Positions 1 through 8,686 of a stretch of DNA of 35,720 bases are shown here, one piece after another. The translations under genes and the position numbers were made by a program. How positions within the stretch are numbered: position 1 is the stretch's first letter; each line of letters starts with the position of its first letter. The DNA comes from an uncultured Alphaproteobacteria bacterium. Its GTDB lineage: Bacteria > Pseudomonadota > Alphaproteobacteria > HIMB59 > GCA-002718135. The stretch spans positions 1-35,720 of the forward strand of contig CACLXJ010000001.1 of NCBI GenBank assembly GCA_902610845.1, in the 5' to 3' direction. Below the pieces are notes generated by a model. That model had not been told where the DNA came from and did no database searches. It saw only the letters and a list, made by a program, of their open reading frames with translations.

Positions 1-446
1 TATTAATTTTAGATCACGTAACTGACCCTCAAAATATTGGCTCAATAATGAGATCATGTGCATTATTTGATTGTGCAGGAATTATAGTTGGCAAAGATAA
101 TTCACCAGAATTGACTTCATCACTTTATAAATCAGCTTCTGGTGCTGCTGAAATTGTAAATTATATTAGAGTGACAAATATAAGAAGAGCTATTTCTTTT
201 TTAAAAAAAAATAATTATTGGATTTATGGCTTTGATAGTTCGAAAAATAAAAATTCAAAATTAAATTTTTCACAAAAATCAGTATTAATTTTTGGTTCTG
301 AAGGAAAAGGTATTAGAGAATTAATAAAAAAGGAATGCGATGAAATAATACAGATAAACATGAAAAATAATTTAAAATTTGAAATTGATAGTTTGAATGT
401 TTCTAACGCAACATCCATAGCTTTATATCAATTTTACTCGAGCTAA
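1..446 (+). CDS. rlmB: 23S rRNA (guanosine-2'-O)-methyltransferase, RlmB/TrmH family, 3' part only
   Basis: Only the C-terminal SPOUT catalytic domain is present. The reading frame enters from the left edge (first full codon at base 3) and ends at TAA. The three SpoU motifs are visible: LDHVTDPQNIGS near the left edge, GSEGKGIR in the middle, and LNVSNATSIALY next to the stop. These form the knotted SAM-binding site. RlmB methylates the ribose of G2251 in 23S rRNA; another TrmH-type target is possible because the substrate-binding N-terminus lies outside the window. The ATG at 48 falls inside motif 1 and is an internal Met, not the start. The gene is convergent with the tRNA gene that follows. 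Confidence 0.85.
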   Translation, partial: LILDHVTDPQNIGSIMRSCALFDCAGIIVGKDNSPELTSSLYKSASGAAEIVNYIRVTNIRRAISFLKKNNYWIYGFDSSKNKNSKLNFSQKSVLIFGSEGKGIRELIKKECDEIIQINMKNNLKFEIDSLNVSNATSIALYQFYSS

Positions 447-460
447 AGATTAAATAGATG

Positions 461-536
<76 letters not shown>

Positions 537-559
537 ATCAATTTTTGCATTTATATTAA

Positions 560-565
560 ATTATA
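560..565 (-). promoter_or_regulatory. possible -10 element for tRNA-Thr
   Basis: A perfect TATAAT on the minus strand lies about 24 bp before the first base of the tRNA. No good -35 stands 16-18 bp upstream. The surroundings are almost pure A/T, so a chance match is quite possible. If it is real, the tRNA has its own promoter rather than depending only on read-through from the upstream operon. Confidence 0.25.
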
Positions 566-587
566 AATTCGACAAGAATTTTATAAA

Positions 588-710
588 TTAAATCCCAGGA
601 ATATAAGGAACTCCATCACCCTTAACTCTTTCGTTTAATTCACTTAATGTAGAGCATGCTGTGATTGGACTAAATACAAGAAATAAAGTTATTAATATTT
701 TTTTAATCAT
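588..710 (-). CDS. small lipoprotein of unknown function (40 aa)
   Basis: I do not recognise this family. The start chosen is the ATG at 710, giving a basic MIKK, a hydrophobic stretch LITLFLVF and a lipobox-like SPITAC with Cys at residue 19. A mature peptide of only 22 residues follows, ending GDGVPYIPGI. That is a textbook lipoprotein signal, which favours this start over an in-frame ATG at 770 lying inside the end of fdhA. It begins 7 bp after the fdhA stop, so it is probably the last protein gene of the fdhBA operon. No clear Shine-Dalgarno is visible. Tiny lipoproteins are easily missed by annotation; the function is unknown. Confidence 0.6.
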   Translation of the reverse strand: MIKKILITLFLVFSPITACSTLSELNERVKGDGVPYIPGI

Positions 711-717
711 AAAATAT

Positions 718-3471
718 TTATAACTTCTCAATTTTTGCTGCACAATATTTAAATTCAGGAATTTTTCCATATGGATCTAATGCTGGGTTAGTTAAAAGAT
801 TAGCAGCAGACTCATTATAACAAAATGGAATAAAGATAACTCCATCAGGAATTGCCCTGTCTTGCCTTACTCTGATATCTATTGAGCCTCTTCTAGTTGT
901 GACTTTTATTTTATCACCAGCTTTCATATTATTTTTAATTATATCTTTAGGTGATATTGAAACTGAGGGTTCCGGTTCAATTGCATCTAAATTTGATGCT
1001 TTTCTAGTCATAGCTCCAGTATGCCAATGCTCTAATTGCCTTCCTGTAGTAAGTATCATTGCAAATTCTTTATCAGGTACTTCATTTGGGGCAGTAACAC
1101 TAGCTGGAACAAATTTACCTTTACCATTTTCGTTTGGAAATTTATCACCAAAAACAATTTCATCTCCTGGTGTAGTTGGAGATTTACTTGGATAAGTTAC
1201 CGAGTTTTCATTTTCTAATCTTTCCCAAGAAATATTGTTTAATGAAGGCATTGTTAGTGACATTTCTTCATAAATTTCCTTGGGATGTTTATATTTCCAA
1301 TTTAAACCCATTCTTTTTCCAAGTTCGTTCGTTATCCACCAGTCTTCTTTCGCTTGACCTGGAGAGTCTAAAGCTTTTCTTCCCATCTGTACTTGTCTAT
1401 TAGTATTAGTAACTGTTCCATTTTTTTCAGGCCACGCTGAGGCTGGGAAAATAACATCAGCATATGTTGCTGTTTCAGTTAAAAAAATATCTTGAACAAC
1501 TAAATGCTCTAACATTTGTAGAGCTTCTCTTGCATGATTAAGATCAGGGTCGGACATCGCTGGATTTTCGCCAAGTATATACATACCTTTAATTGTATTC
1601 TCATGAATAGCGTCCATTATTTCAACAACAGTTAGACCTTTTTTATCATCTAAAGGAATATTCCAAAGTTTTTCAAAAAAATCTTTATTATTATCTTTAT
1701 CAACTAATTGGTAATCAGGGTACATCATTGGTATAAGGCCGGCATCCGACGCTCCTTGAACATTATTTTGTCCTCTTAAAGGATGTAAACCAGATCCTCT
1801 TTTTCCAACATTACCTGTCATTAAGGCTAGAGAAATTAAACATCTAGCATTGTCGGTACCATGTGTATGTTGAGAAATGCCCATACCCCAGAAAATAATT
1901 CCTTTATTTGTACTGGCATATAAGCGCGCTACTTGTCTTATTAATTCTGGATCAATACCTGTTTCGTTTTCCATTATATCAGGTGAATAATTCATTAAAT
2001 GTTTTCTTAATTTATCAAATCCCTCAGTTTGTTTTTTAATGTATTGAGAATTAAATAAATTTTCTTCAACAATAACATTCATTATTGAATTTAAGAGAGC
2101 AACATCAGATCCTGGTTTAAATTGTAACATATGAGTTGCATGTTTTTTTAAAGAATGACCTCTAGGATCCATAACAATTAATTTGGAACCTTTTTTTGCA
2201 GCGTTTTTAAAAAAAGTTGCTGCTACTGGATGGTTTTCAGTCGGATTAGCACCAATTACTATTATAACATCAGAATGTTCAACTTCATAGAACGGAGCAG
2301 TAACAGCTCCAGAACCAATAGTTTCTAATAAAGCAGCTACAGATGACGCATGACAAAGCCTTGTACAATGATCAACATTATTAGTATTAAAACCAGTTCG
2401 TATTAATTTTTGAAATAAATATGCTTCTTCATTTGAACATTTAGCTGATCCAAATCCCGCAAGATTACTTTTACCATTTCTTTGTTTTTTAAGTTTTAAA
2501 AATCCTTGTGCTGCATAATCTAAAGCTTCATCCCAGGATGCTTCTCTAAAATATTCATGAATATTTGAAAAATTAATTTTTGGATGTAAATCTTTTGCTT
2601 TGTCTTTAATTCTAATCAACGGCTTTGTAAGTCTTTCTGGATTATTTACATAATCAAAACCAAACCTTCCTTTTACACATAATCTATTCTTGTTTGCGGG
2701 ACCATCAACACCATTAACGTATTTAATTTTGTTATCTTTCACATTGTATTCTATTTGACAACCCACACCACAATAAGGACAAACGCTATCAATTTTTTTA
2801 TCAACCTTACTATGGCCAACCCCATCTTTATCTACAATGGATGCTGGCATTAATGCTCCAGTAGGACAAGCCTGTACACATTCACCACATGCCACACATG
2901 TGCTATCACCCATTGGATCATCAAAATCGAATACAATTTTAGAATTTTCTCCTCGATATGCCATTCCAATGACATCGTTTACCTGGACTTCTCTACACGC
3001 TCTTACACAAAGATTACATTGGATGCATGCATCTAGATTTACAGCCATACTAGGATGAGAAACGTCTGCCTGACATGAAGTTTTTTTTGGAAATCTACTT
3101 TCTTTAACTTCAACTTTGTCTATCCATTTCCAAAAGTCAGAATTATTATCATGAGCAATTTCTTTTTTTGGCTGGTCTGCTAGAAGTAATTCAAAAACTA
3201 ACTCTCTAGATTTTTTAGCCTTTTCTGAAGAAGTTTTTACTTTCATACTATCAGTTGGCTTTCTAATACAAGATGCTGCCAACACACGTTCTCCTTCAAT
3301 TTCAACCATACATGCTCTACAATTTCCATCTGCTCTATAGCCAGGTTTATCTGAATAACATAAATGTGGGATTTCTGTTCCAAGTCTATTTGCAACTTGC
3401 CAAATAGTTTCATCAGCATTTGCTTCAACTAACTTTTTGTTTAAATAAAATTTTGTTTTCTCTTTAGTCAT
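718..3471 (-). CDS. fdhA: NAD-dependent formate dehydrogenase, alpha (catalytic) subunit
   Basis: This 917-residue cytoplasmic bis-MGD enzyme lacks a Tat signal and oxidises formate to CO2. Visible in order are: an N-terminal [2Fe-2S] ferredoxin domain (C38, C51, C54, C68); two [4Fe-4S] motifs (C149/152/155/159 and C192/195/198/202); and the cofactor-proximal cluster (C231, C234, C238, C265). The catalytic site RLCH follows, with the metal-ligand Cys at 373 (not selenocysteine) and His374. The C-terminal MGD-binding fold extends to the end. This is the NuoG/FdsA-like class that passes electrons to an FMN/NADH subunit. Its ATG lies within the last codons of fdhB (8 bp overlap), implying translational coupling. 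The metal, Mo or W, cannot be read from the sequence. The two-subunit architecture matches the tungsten FDH1 of Methylorubrum. Confidence 0.95.
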   Translation of the reverse strand: MTKEKTKFYLNKKLVEANADETIWQVANRLGTEIPHLCYSDKPGYRADGNCRACMVEIEGERVLAASCIRKPTDSMKVKTSSEKAKKSRELVFELLLADQPKKEIAHDNNSDFWKWIDKVEVKESRFPKKTSCQADVSHPSMAVNLDACIQCNLCVRACREVQVNDVIGMAYRGENSKIVFDFDDPMGDSTCVACGECVQACPTGALMPASIVDKDGVGHSKVDKKIDSVCPYCGVGCQIEYNVKDNKIKYVNGVDGPANKNRLCVKGRFGFDYVNNPERLTKPLIRIKDKAKDLHPKINFSNIHEYFREASWDEALDYAAQGFLKLKKQRNGKSNLAGFGSAKCSNEEAYLFQKLIRTGFNTNNVDHCTRLCHASSVAALLETIGSGAVTAPFYEVEHSDVIIVIGANPTENHPVAATFFKNAAKKGSKLIVMDPRGHSLKKHATHMLQFKPGSDVALLNSIMNVIVEENLFNSQYIKKQTEGFDKLRKHLMNYSPDIMENETGIDPELIRQVARLYASTNKGIIFWGMGISQHTHGTDNARCLISLALMTGNVGKRGSGLHPLRGQNNVQGASDAGLIPMMYPDYQLVDKDNNKDFFEKLWNIPLDDKKGLTVVEIMDAIHENTIKGMYILGENPAMSDPDLNHAREALQMLEHLVVQDIFLTETATYADVIFPASAWPEKNGTVTNTNRQVQMGRKALDSPGQAKEDWWITNELGKRMGLNWKYKHPKEIYEEMSLTMPSLNNISWERLENENSVTYPSKSPTTPGDEIVFGDKFPNENGKGKFVPASVTAPNEVPDKEFAMILTTGRQLEHWHTGAMTRKASNLDAIEPEPSVSISPKDIIKNNMKAGDKIKVTTRRGSIDIRVRQDRAIPDGVIFIPFCYNESAANLLTNPALDPYGKIPEFKYCAAKIEKL

Positions 3472-5167
3472 AAGTTATTTCATTGCTAAAATATTTTAAA
3501 ACAGAATTTAATGGGTTTGTTGCCGCTTGTCCTAAACCACATATCGATGCTTGGGCCATAACTTCACTTAAATCTTTTAATTTTTCCTTGTTCCAATTTT
3601 TTTCTTGCATTAATTTTACCATTTTCTCTGTACCGGAACGGCATGGTGTACATTGACCGCAACTTTCCTCTTCAAAAAATTTTAGTAAATTAAGTGCAAC
3701 ATCTTTCATATTATCATGATCCGATAATACAACTACTGCCGCTGAACCTAAAAAACATCCGGCATTCATTAATTCTTTCGATCCATAATCTAGTGGAATA
3801 TTATTCATATTAGCGGGTAGGATACCGCCAGATGCACCTCCCGGAAGATATCCTTTAAAAGTATGTCCATCTGCCATACCATCACAATACTCATCAATTA
3901 ATTGTTGAATTGTTATTCCGGCTGGGGCAACTTTTACTCCTGGGTTCTTTACTCTTCCAGATACTGAGAAACTATGAAAACCCTTATTTCCATTGGATCC
4001 CTTATCAGCAAACCACTTTGCTCCTTTTTCAATTATATCTCTTACCCAAAAAAGAGTTTCCAAATTATTTGTTAAAGTAGGACATCCAAATAAACCAATT
4101 TCAGCCACATAAGGCGGTCTATGCCTAGGCAATCCTCTCTTCCCCTCAATACTTTCTATCATTGCTGACTCTTCTCCACAGATATAGGCTCCTGCACCTC
4201 TTCTTACTATGAAAAAGTCTTTTGGAATTATTTCTTTATCTTCCATTTTATTTATTTCATCAAGTAAAATTTTTATAACTGCTGGATATTCATCTCTCAT
4301 ATAAATATAAACTTTTTGAGCATTTATAAAATAGGAGGCAATTAAAGCTCCTTCTAAAAATCTATGTGGATCACTTTCTAAATATGACCTATCTTTAAAA
4401 GTTCCTGGTTCACCTTCATCACCATTAACAGCAACATATTTTTTACCATTGTAATTTGAAACAATTTCCCATTTTTTTCCTGTAGGAAATCCGGCACCAC
4501 CCTTACCTTTCAATCCGCTTTCATTTAATGATTTCAAAACTTGTTTTTTTGAAATAACACCATTTTTTATTTTGTTCGCAATTTCATAACCACCATTTTT
4601 TTTATAAGTAGATAAATTTATATAATCTGGAATGAAGGGCTCAAAAGTTTTTTCATCGATTGTTTTTTTAACTTTATCGAAATTAGCCACATCAACATAA
4701 TTTTTTCCTACGCAAACAGTAGGAGCAACATTGCATCTTCCCATGCATGGCCCAGGTACGACTTTTATATTTTTATTTTCTAATTTTTTTATATCTTGAA
4801 GTAATGTGTGTGCGCCAAATAATTCACACGTTAAACTTTCACAAACCCTTACAACATTCACTGAGTTATAATCTTTACTATCTTTGACAATATTAAAGTG
4901 AGCATAAAAAGTTGCAACTTCATAAATTTCTGAAAGTGGTAAGTTAATAATAGCTGATAAAGCTACCAGATGTTTATCGTACAAAACACCAAATTTATCC
5001 TGTAAAATATGCAAATATTCTATTAATTCATCTCGCTTAAATATTAATCCTGAAAACAATTTAGAAATTTCATCTAAATATTTATCTTCGACTTGTCTTC
5101 CTTTTGGAGTCCAACGTCTTTTCTTCTTTTTTAAAGAAGTTTCTGTTTGAGAAACAAATTTATCCAT
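3464..5167 (-). CDS. fdhB: NAD-dependent formate dehydrogenase, beta subunit (NuoE-NuoF fusion)
   Basis: This diaphorase subunit takes electrons from the alpha subunit and reduces NAD+. Residues ~25-165 are a NuoE-like thioredoxin-fold [2Fe-2S] domain (C109, C114, C141, C145). Residues ~200-567 are NuoF-like. The latter carries the glycine-rich NADH/FMN loop GKGGAGFPTGKKW (221-233), NGDEGEPGTFKDR (248-260), GAYICGEE (326-333) and a [4Fe-4S] site (C503, C506, C509, C543). In FdsABG-type enzymes these two parts are separate polypeptides. A fused ~570-residue beta subunit is the Methylorubrum FDH1 arrangement. It is the first gene of the operon, 40 bp from the divergent tusA-like gene. A basic segment (residues 13-18) precedes the first domain. 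Confidence 0.95.
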   Translation of the reverse strand: MDKFVSQTETSLKKKKRRWTPKGRQVEDKYLDEISKLFSGLIFKRDELIEYLHILQDKFGVLYDKHLVALSAIINLPLSEIYEVATFYAHFNIVKDSKDYNSVNVVRVCESLTCELFGAHTLLQDIKKLENKNIKVVPGPCMGRCNVAPTVCVGKNYVDVANFDKVKKTIDEKTFEPFIPDYINLSTYKKNGGYEIANKIKNGVISKKQVLKSLNESGLKGKGGAGFPTGKKWEIVSNYNGKKYVAVNGDEGEPGTFKDRSYLESDPHRFLEGALIASYFINAQKVYIYMRDEYPAVIKILLDEINKMEDKEIIPKDFFIVRRGAGAYICGEESAMIESIEGKRGLPRHRPPYVAEIGLFGCPTLTNNLETLFWVRDIIEKGAKWFADKGSNGNKGFHSFSVSGRVKNPGVKVAPAGITIQQLIDEYCDGMADGHTFKGYLPGGASGGILPANMNNIPLDYGSKELMNAGCFLGSAAVVVLSDHDNMKDVALNLLKFFEEESCGQCTPCRSGTEKMVKLMQEKNWNKEKLKDLSEVMAQASICGLGQAATNPLNSVLKYFSNEITYD

Positions 5168-5207
5168 TCCAATTAATATTATACTATATATTAAGTATCA
5201 GAAAACT
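5168..5207. promoter_or_regulatory. divergent fdhBA / tusA intergenic region with back-to-back -10 candidates
   Basis: Only 40 bp separate the two start codons. TATACT on the plus strand (5180-5185, 22 bp before the tusA ATG) and TATAAT on the minus strand (bases 5178-5183, 10 bp before the fdhB ATG) overlap each other. No convincing -35 elements accompany them. The gap is too short for a riboswitch. The two genes must be read from overlapping promoters, or from promoters lying inside each other's coding region. Confidence 0.3.
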
Positions 5208-5459
5208 ATGAAAGATTCAGTTGAAAATGAAGAATTAGTTCTTGATACTAGTGGTACAGAATGTCCTATACCAGTGCTTAAGGCTAGGAAACTTGCTTCA
5301 GAATTAAACAAAGATACAACTATTAAAATTATTGCAACTGATCCTTTGGCTGAAGCAGACTTTGAACATTATTGTGATCAGTCCAACTATGAATATTTAA
5401 GTTGTGAGAAAATTAAAGATAAAATTTTAATTCGTTATAGATTTAAAATTAAAAATTAA
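5208..5459 (+). CDS. tusA: TusA/SirA-family sulfur carrier protein
   Basis: This is an 83-residue protein with the family signature ECPIPVLKA. The sulfur-carrying Cys is residue 19 of the CPxP motif. The predicted fold is the small TusA sandwich, and length is normal for the family. TusA accepts persulfide from an IscS-type cysteine desulfurase and hands it on, for example to 2-thiouridine synthesis; in E. coli it also influences sulfur flow to molybdenum cofactor and formate dehydrogenase. Placement between fdhBA and moeA/mobB/fdhD suggests a role in sulfur delivery to FdhD or the pterin cofactor here, which is an inference. Its stop overlaps the moeA stop by 4 bp on the opposite strand. Confidence 0.85.
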   Translation: MKDSVENEELVLDTSGTECPIPVLKARKLASELNKDTTIKIIATDPLAEADFEHYCDQSNYEYLSCEKIKDKILIRYRFKIKN

Positions 5460-6670
5460 AATAAACTTTCATAATTATAAAAATCAAATATATCTCCTTT
5501 ATTTACTTGAGAAACATTTTCATCAATTTCAATTATACCATCTGAATAGGATATAGAACTAATCATACCAGAACCTTGTTTAGGAAATTTATTTGCAATA
5601 TTTTTATTATTTATAGTTTCTTTATTTACACGTAACCACTCCATTCTTTTTGTTTTTTTCTTCATTGAAAAATTTGCTGTAATTTTACTTGAAGATGGGA
5701 GCTTAAAATTTCCACCAGATAGTTTTTCTATTAATGGTTTTACTAACATTGCATATAGTAATTGAACAGAAACTGGATTACCTGGTAAGCAAATAATGTA
5801 GCACTTATTTATTTTTCCAACTGCAATTGGTCTCCCTGGTTTTATTGCTGCTCTCCAAAAATATACCCTACCTAATTCAGATAAAACTTTAATTAAATGA
5901 TCTTCATCACCAACAGATGCACCACCAGCTGTTATTATTACATTAAATTTTTTTGAAGTATTAAAAATTTTGTTTTTAATAGATTTAAAATTATCTTTGA
6001 GATTTCCACAATATTTTTTTTCTATAAAATTCTTATCAAGTAAATTATTTAAACTATAATAATTTGAATTATTAATTTCAGAGTTTTTTAAATTTTTAGT
6101 TGGTTTTCGTAATTCATTACCACTTGTAAAGAAACCAATTTTAATTTTTTTAAATACTTTTATTTTACTAATACCAGTAGCAGCAATTAAATTTATATTT
6201 TGTTGATTTAATTTGGACCCCTTTTCCAAAATTTTTTGGTTTTTTTTTATATCTTCACCCCTTAACCTATAATTATCTCCAAATTTTGGAATTTTAATTA
6301 AATGAATTTTATTTCCTTTCTTGTATGTATTTTCCTGCATAACTATAGTTGAAGAATTCGAAGGCATTTTTGCGCCAGTAAAAATTCTAATTGCTTCACC
6401 AGGTTTTACTTTTATATTTTTGTTATCTCCAGCAGCTATTCGTCTGTTACAAAAAAAAATTTTTTTTGTTTTTAAATCTGCTTTTAAAATAGCATAACCG
6501 TCTACAGCAGAATTATTAAAAGGAGGTAAATTAATTTTACTTTTTATATTTTCATAAAGAAATCTATCCTCTGAATTTTCTAAATTAACTTTTTCAGAAT
6601 TAAAAATTACAATCTTTTGTTTTTTAAATAAATTAATAATTTGTTTTTTGGTTAGAGGTGATTTATTCAT
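5456..6670 (-). CDS. moeA: molybdopterin molybdenumtransferase MoeA
   Basis: MoeA inserts molybdate (or tungstate) into adenylylated molybdopterin. Recognisable elements are LPPFNNSAVDGYA (48-60), the mid-protein GGASVGDEDHL loop of the MoaB/MogA-like domain, and LPGNPVSV further on. A C-terminal beta domain completes the 404 residues, the usual family length. It is Lys- and Asn-rich, as expected in this AT-rich genome. It is the last gene of tupB-mobB-moeA; its ATG shares one base with the mobB stop (TAATG). The adenylylating partner MogA is not in the window. Confidence 0.93.
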   Translation of the reverse strand: MNKSPLTKKQIINLFKKQKIVIFNSEKVNLENSEDRFLYENIKSKINLPPFNNSAVDGYAILKADLKTKKIFFCNRRIAAGDNKNIKVKPGEAIRIFTGAKMPSNSSTIVMQENTYKKGNKIHLIKIPKFGDNYRLRGEDIKKNQKILEKGSKLNQQNINLIAATGISKIKVFKKIKIGFFTSGNELRKPTKNLKNSEINNSNYYSLNNLLDKNFIEKKYCGNLKDNFKSIKNKIFNTSKKFNVIITAGGASVGDEDHLIKVLSELGRVYFWRAAIKPGRPIAVGKINKCYIICLPGNPVSVQLLYAMLVKPLIEKLSGGNFKLPSSSKITANFSMKKKTKRMEWLRVNKETINNKNIANKFPKQGSGMISSISYSDGIIEIDENVSQVNKGDIFDFYNYESLF

Positions 6671-7152
6671 TAAAATTCTCTCAAAATAAAATCGACTATA
6701 TTGTCAATGTCGTCGTTCTTAAAAATTTTCAAGTTAGTTTCAGGTTTATTATTTGTAATAATAGCTTTTATATTTTTAATTTTGCTGAATAAGTAATTAT
6801 TATTATCATTTTTAATTATTTCAATTTTTGGGTGATTTTCATTTTTAAACCCTTCCACTATTACAATATCAATTTCTGAAAGTTGATTAATTAACTCATC
6901 TAATGTTTTTTCTTTTGAATTGTTTAGCTCTGATATTTTAACCCATCGCTTCGATGAACTAACTATTACTTGTGAAGATCCTGCTAATCTATGCTTAAAG
7001 CTATCTGTATTCTCATGATCTATATCAAATTCGTGATGTGCATGTTTAATTGAAGCAACACGAAAATTTTTAGAGCTAAGTTTATTTATAATTTTAGTTG
7101 CAATAGTCGTTTTCCCTGAATCCTTCCAACCAACAATTCCTACTATTTTCAT
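6670..7152 (-). CDS. mobB: molybdopterin-guanine dinucleotide biosynthesis adaptor MobB
   Basis: This is a 160-residue P-loop GTPase with Walker A GWKDSGKT (8-15), followed by IKHAHHEFDIDHENTDS and a hydrophobic IVIVEGFK segment, as in MobB. MobB supports MobA in attaching GMP to the pterin cofactor to make bis-MGD, the form needed by formate dehydrogenase. Its start overlaps the tupB stop by 4 bp and its stop overlaps moeA by 1 bp, so the three genes are probably translated in a coupled way. Confidence 0.92.
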   Translation of the reverse strand: MKIVGIVGWKDSGKTTIATKIINKLSSKNFRVASIKHAHHEFDIDHENTDSFKHRLAGSSQVIVSSSKRWVKISELNNSKEKTLDELINQLSEIDIVIVEGFKNENHPKIEIIKNDNNNYLFSKIKNIKAIITNNKPETNLKIFKNDDIDNIVDFILREF

Positions 7153-7841
7153 TTAATAGATCTATTATTTAATAAATATACAAGAGAGTAAATAATTATT
7201 GTAATTGATATTAAAACTAAGCCTAATGCCATAGCGTATTCTAAATTTCCCATTCTAGTTTCTAACGATATAGCAGTAGTCATTACTCGTGTATAATGAT
7301 CAATATTACCACCCACAATCATAACTGCACCAACTTCTGAAATTGCTCTTCCAAAAGCAGATAATAATGTTGTTATTAGTAAAAAATAACTATGATTAAA
7401 TAAAAGTTTTACAGAACCCCAAAAAGGAATATTTAAGGATCTTATCTGATCTTTAAATTCAAACCAATTTTTAGAAAATATCTCATGAGATAATGAAGCA
7501 ATTATTGGAAAAATTATTATAGTTTGAGCAATAATCATCGCAGAAGGTGTGTATAGAAGCTGTAAGATACCTAACGGTCCACCTGATGCAAAAATAAAAT
7601 AAACAATTAAACCAACTACAACTGGAGGAATTCCCATCAATGAATTTATAAATATTAAAATAATTTTTTTGAAATAAAAATTATAAATTGCAAAATAATA
7701 CCCTACTATAAATCCTAATAATGATGCAATAATTAGGGCGGTAAAACTTACAAATAATGATAAAAGTATAATGTCCCATAGTTCATTATCTAAAGTAATA
7801 ATTAATAGTATGGAATTTGTGAAAATTTCTAATATGTTCAT
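7149..7841 (-). CDS. tupB: tungstate-type ABC transporter permease (TupB-like)
   Basis: This 230-residue inner-membrane permease has about five to six hydrophobic helices. The conserved ABC-permease loop reads SEVGAVMIVGGNI (168-180) followed by TRVMTTAI and LET, the pattern typical of TupB rather than ModB. TupB forms the membrane channel for tungstate, normally with the periplasmic protein TupA and the ATPase TupC. Neither partner is encoded in this window, which is unusual. The gene starts a tupB-mobB-moeA operon and is divergent from fdhD, 26 bp away. Molybdate cannot be excluded as a substrate. Confidence 0.85.
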   Translation of the reverse strand: MNILEIFTNSILLIITLDNELWDIILLSLFVSFTALIIASLLGFIVGYYFAIYNFYFKKIILIFINSLMGIPPVVVGLIVYFIFASGGPLGILQLLYTPSAMIIAQTIIIFPIIASLSHEIFSKNWFEFKDQIRSLNIPFWGSVKLLFNHSYFLLITTLLSAFGRAISEVGAVMIVGGNIDHYTRVMTTAISLETRMGNLEYAMALGLVLISITIIIYSLVYLLNNRSIK

Positions 7842-7867
7842 TTAAATTATTAGTTTAATTACAACAT

Positions 7868-8686
7868 ATGGCAAAAAAAGAGAAATATTTAGTCTCACCA
7901 GATATTAATAATAAGTCCTTAATTACAAAACTAAATGGTTTTGATGAGAAAGGGAATAAAATAATTTCTAAGGTTATTAATGAAAAAGCTCTTACAATTT
8001 TTCTTAATAATCAAGAAATAGTTACGCTAATGTCTATTAGTGATCATCCAAAATATCTTGCAGTTGGATATTTATTAAATCAAAATATGCTTAAGAAAAA
8101 TGACATAATTACAAAAGTTGAAATTGATAAAGATTTAGGTGTGGTTGTTGTACGAACAAAACGTAAAACAAATTATGAAAATAAATTAAGAAAGAAAATA
8201 ACAACTAGTGGTTGTGCAATAGGTACGGTATTTGGAGATATCTATGCGGAAATAAAAAAATCAAAATTAAAATCCAAAAAGAAAATTAAACATAAATGGA
8301 TTTATGAAATTTCAAAAAAAATTACATTAACACCGAGCTTATATTTAGAAACAGGAGCAATACATGGTTGTGCCATTGTTCATAATAATAAACCATTGAT
8401 TTATATGGAAGACGTAGGGAGACATAATGCTGTAGATAAAATTGCTGGTTTTATGTTTTTAAAAAAAATTAGCTCTTCAAATAAAATTTTTTACACCACT
8501 GGAAGACTAACTAGCGAAATGGTTATTAAAACTATAAAAATGGGTATACCAATATTAATTTCTAGATCAGGATTCACAGCATGGGGTGTAGAGCTGGCGA
8601 GAGGCTCAAATTTAACACTTATTGGACGAGCAAAAGGAAAAAAATATTTAGCACTATCTGGGGAACATAGAATTGACCATAAATAA
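7868..8686 (+). CDS. fdhD: formate dehydrogenase accessory sulfurtransferase FdhD
   Basis: FdhD transfers sulfur from a cysteine desulfurase to the bis-MGD cofactor, making formate dehydrogenase active. Family landmarks are TTSGCAIGT (C116), ETGAIHGCAIV (161-171), YMEDVGRHNAVDK, TTGRLTSEMVIK and ISRSGFTAWGVELARG near the end. In E. coli two cysteines act in a CxxC pair; here only the first remains (C116-A-I-G119), and C168 is the only other nearby Cys. Length (272) is normal. It overlaps mobA by 14 bp. Confidence 0.93.
   Translation: MAKKEKYLVSPDINNKSLITKLNGFDEKGNKIISKVINEKALTIFLNNQEIVTLMSISDHPKYLAVGYLLNQNMLKKNDIITKVEIDKDLGVVVVRTKRKTNYENKLRKKITTSGCAIGTVFGDIYAEIKKSKLKSKKKIKHKWIYEISKKITLTPSLYLETGAIHGCAIVHNNKPLIYMEDVGRHNAVDKIAGFMFLKKISSSNKIFYTTGRLTSEMVIKTIKMGIPILISRSGFTAWGVELARGSNLTLIGRAKGKKYLALSGEHRIDHK

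Noticed and set aside
899-1195. Open frame on the plus strand opposite fdhA
   Set aside because: Lies entirely within the strongly conserved fdhA coding sequence, has no family features and reads as a reverse-frame shadow.
7842-7867. Possible operator (TTAAA...TTTAA) or Moco riboswitch between tupB and fdhD
   Set aside because: The gap is only 26 bp, too short for a riboswitch, and the small palindrome is not distinguishable from A/T background.
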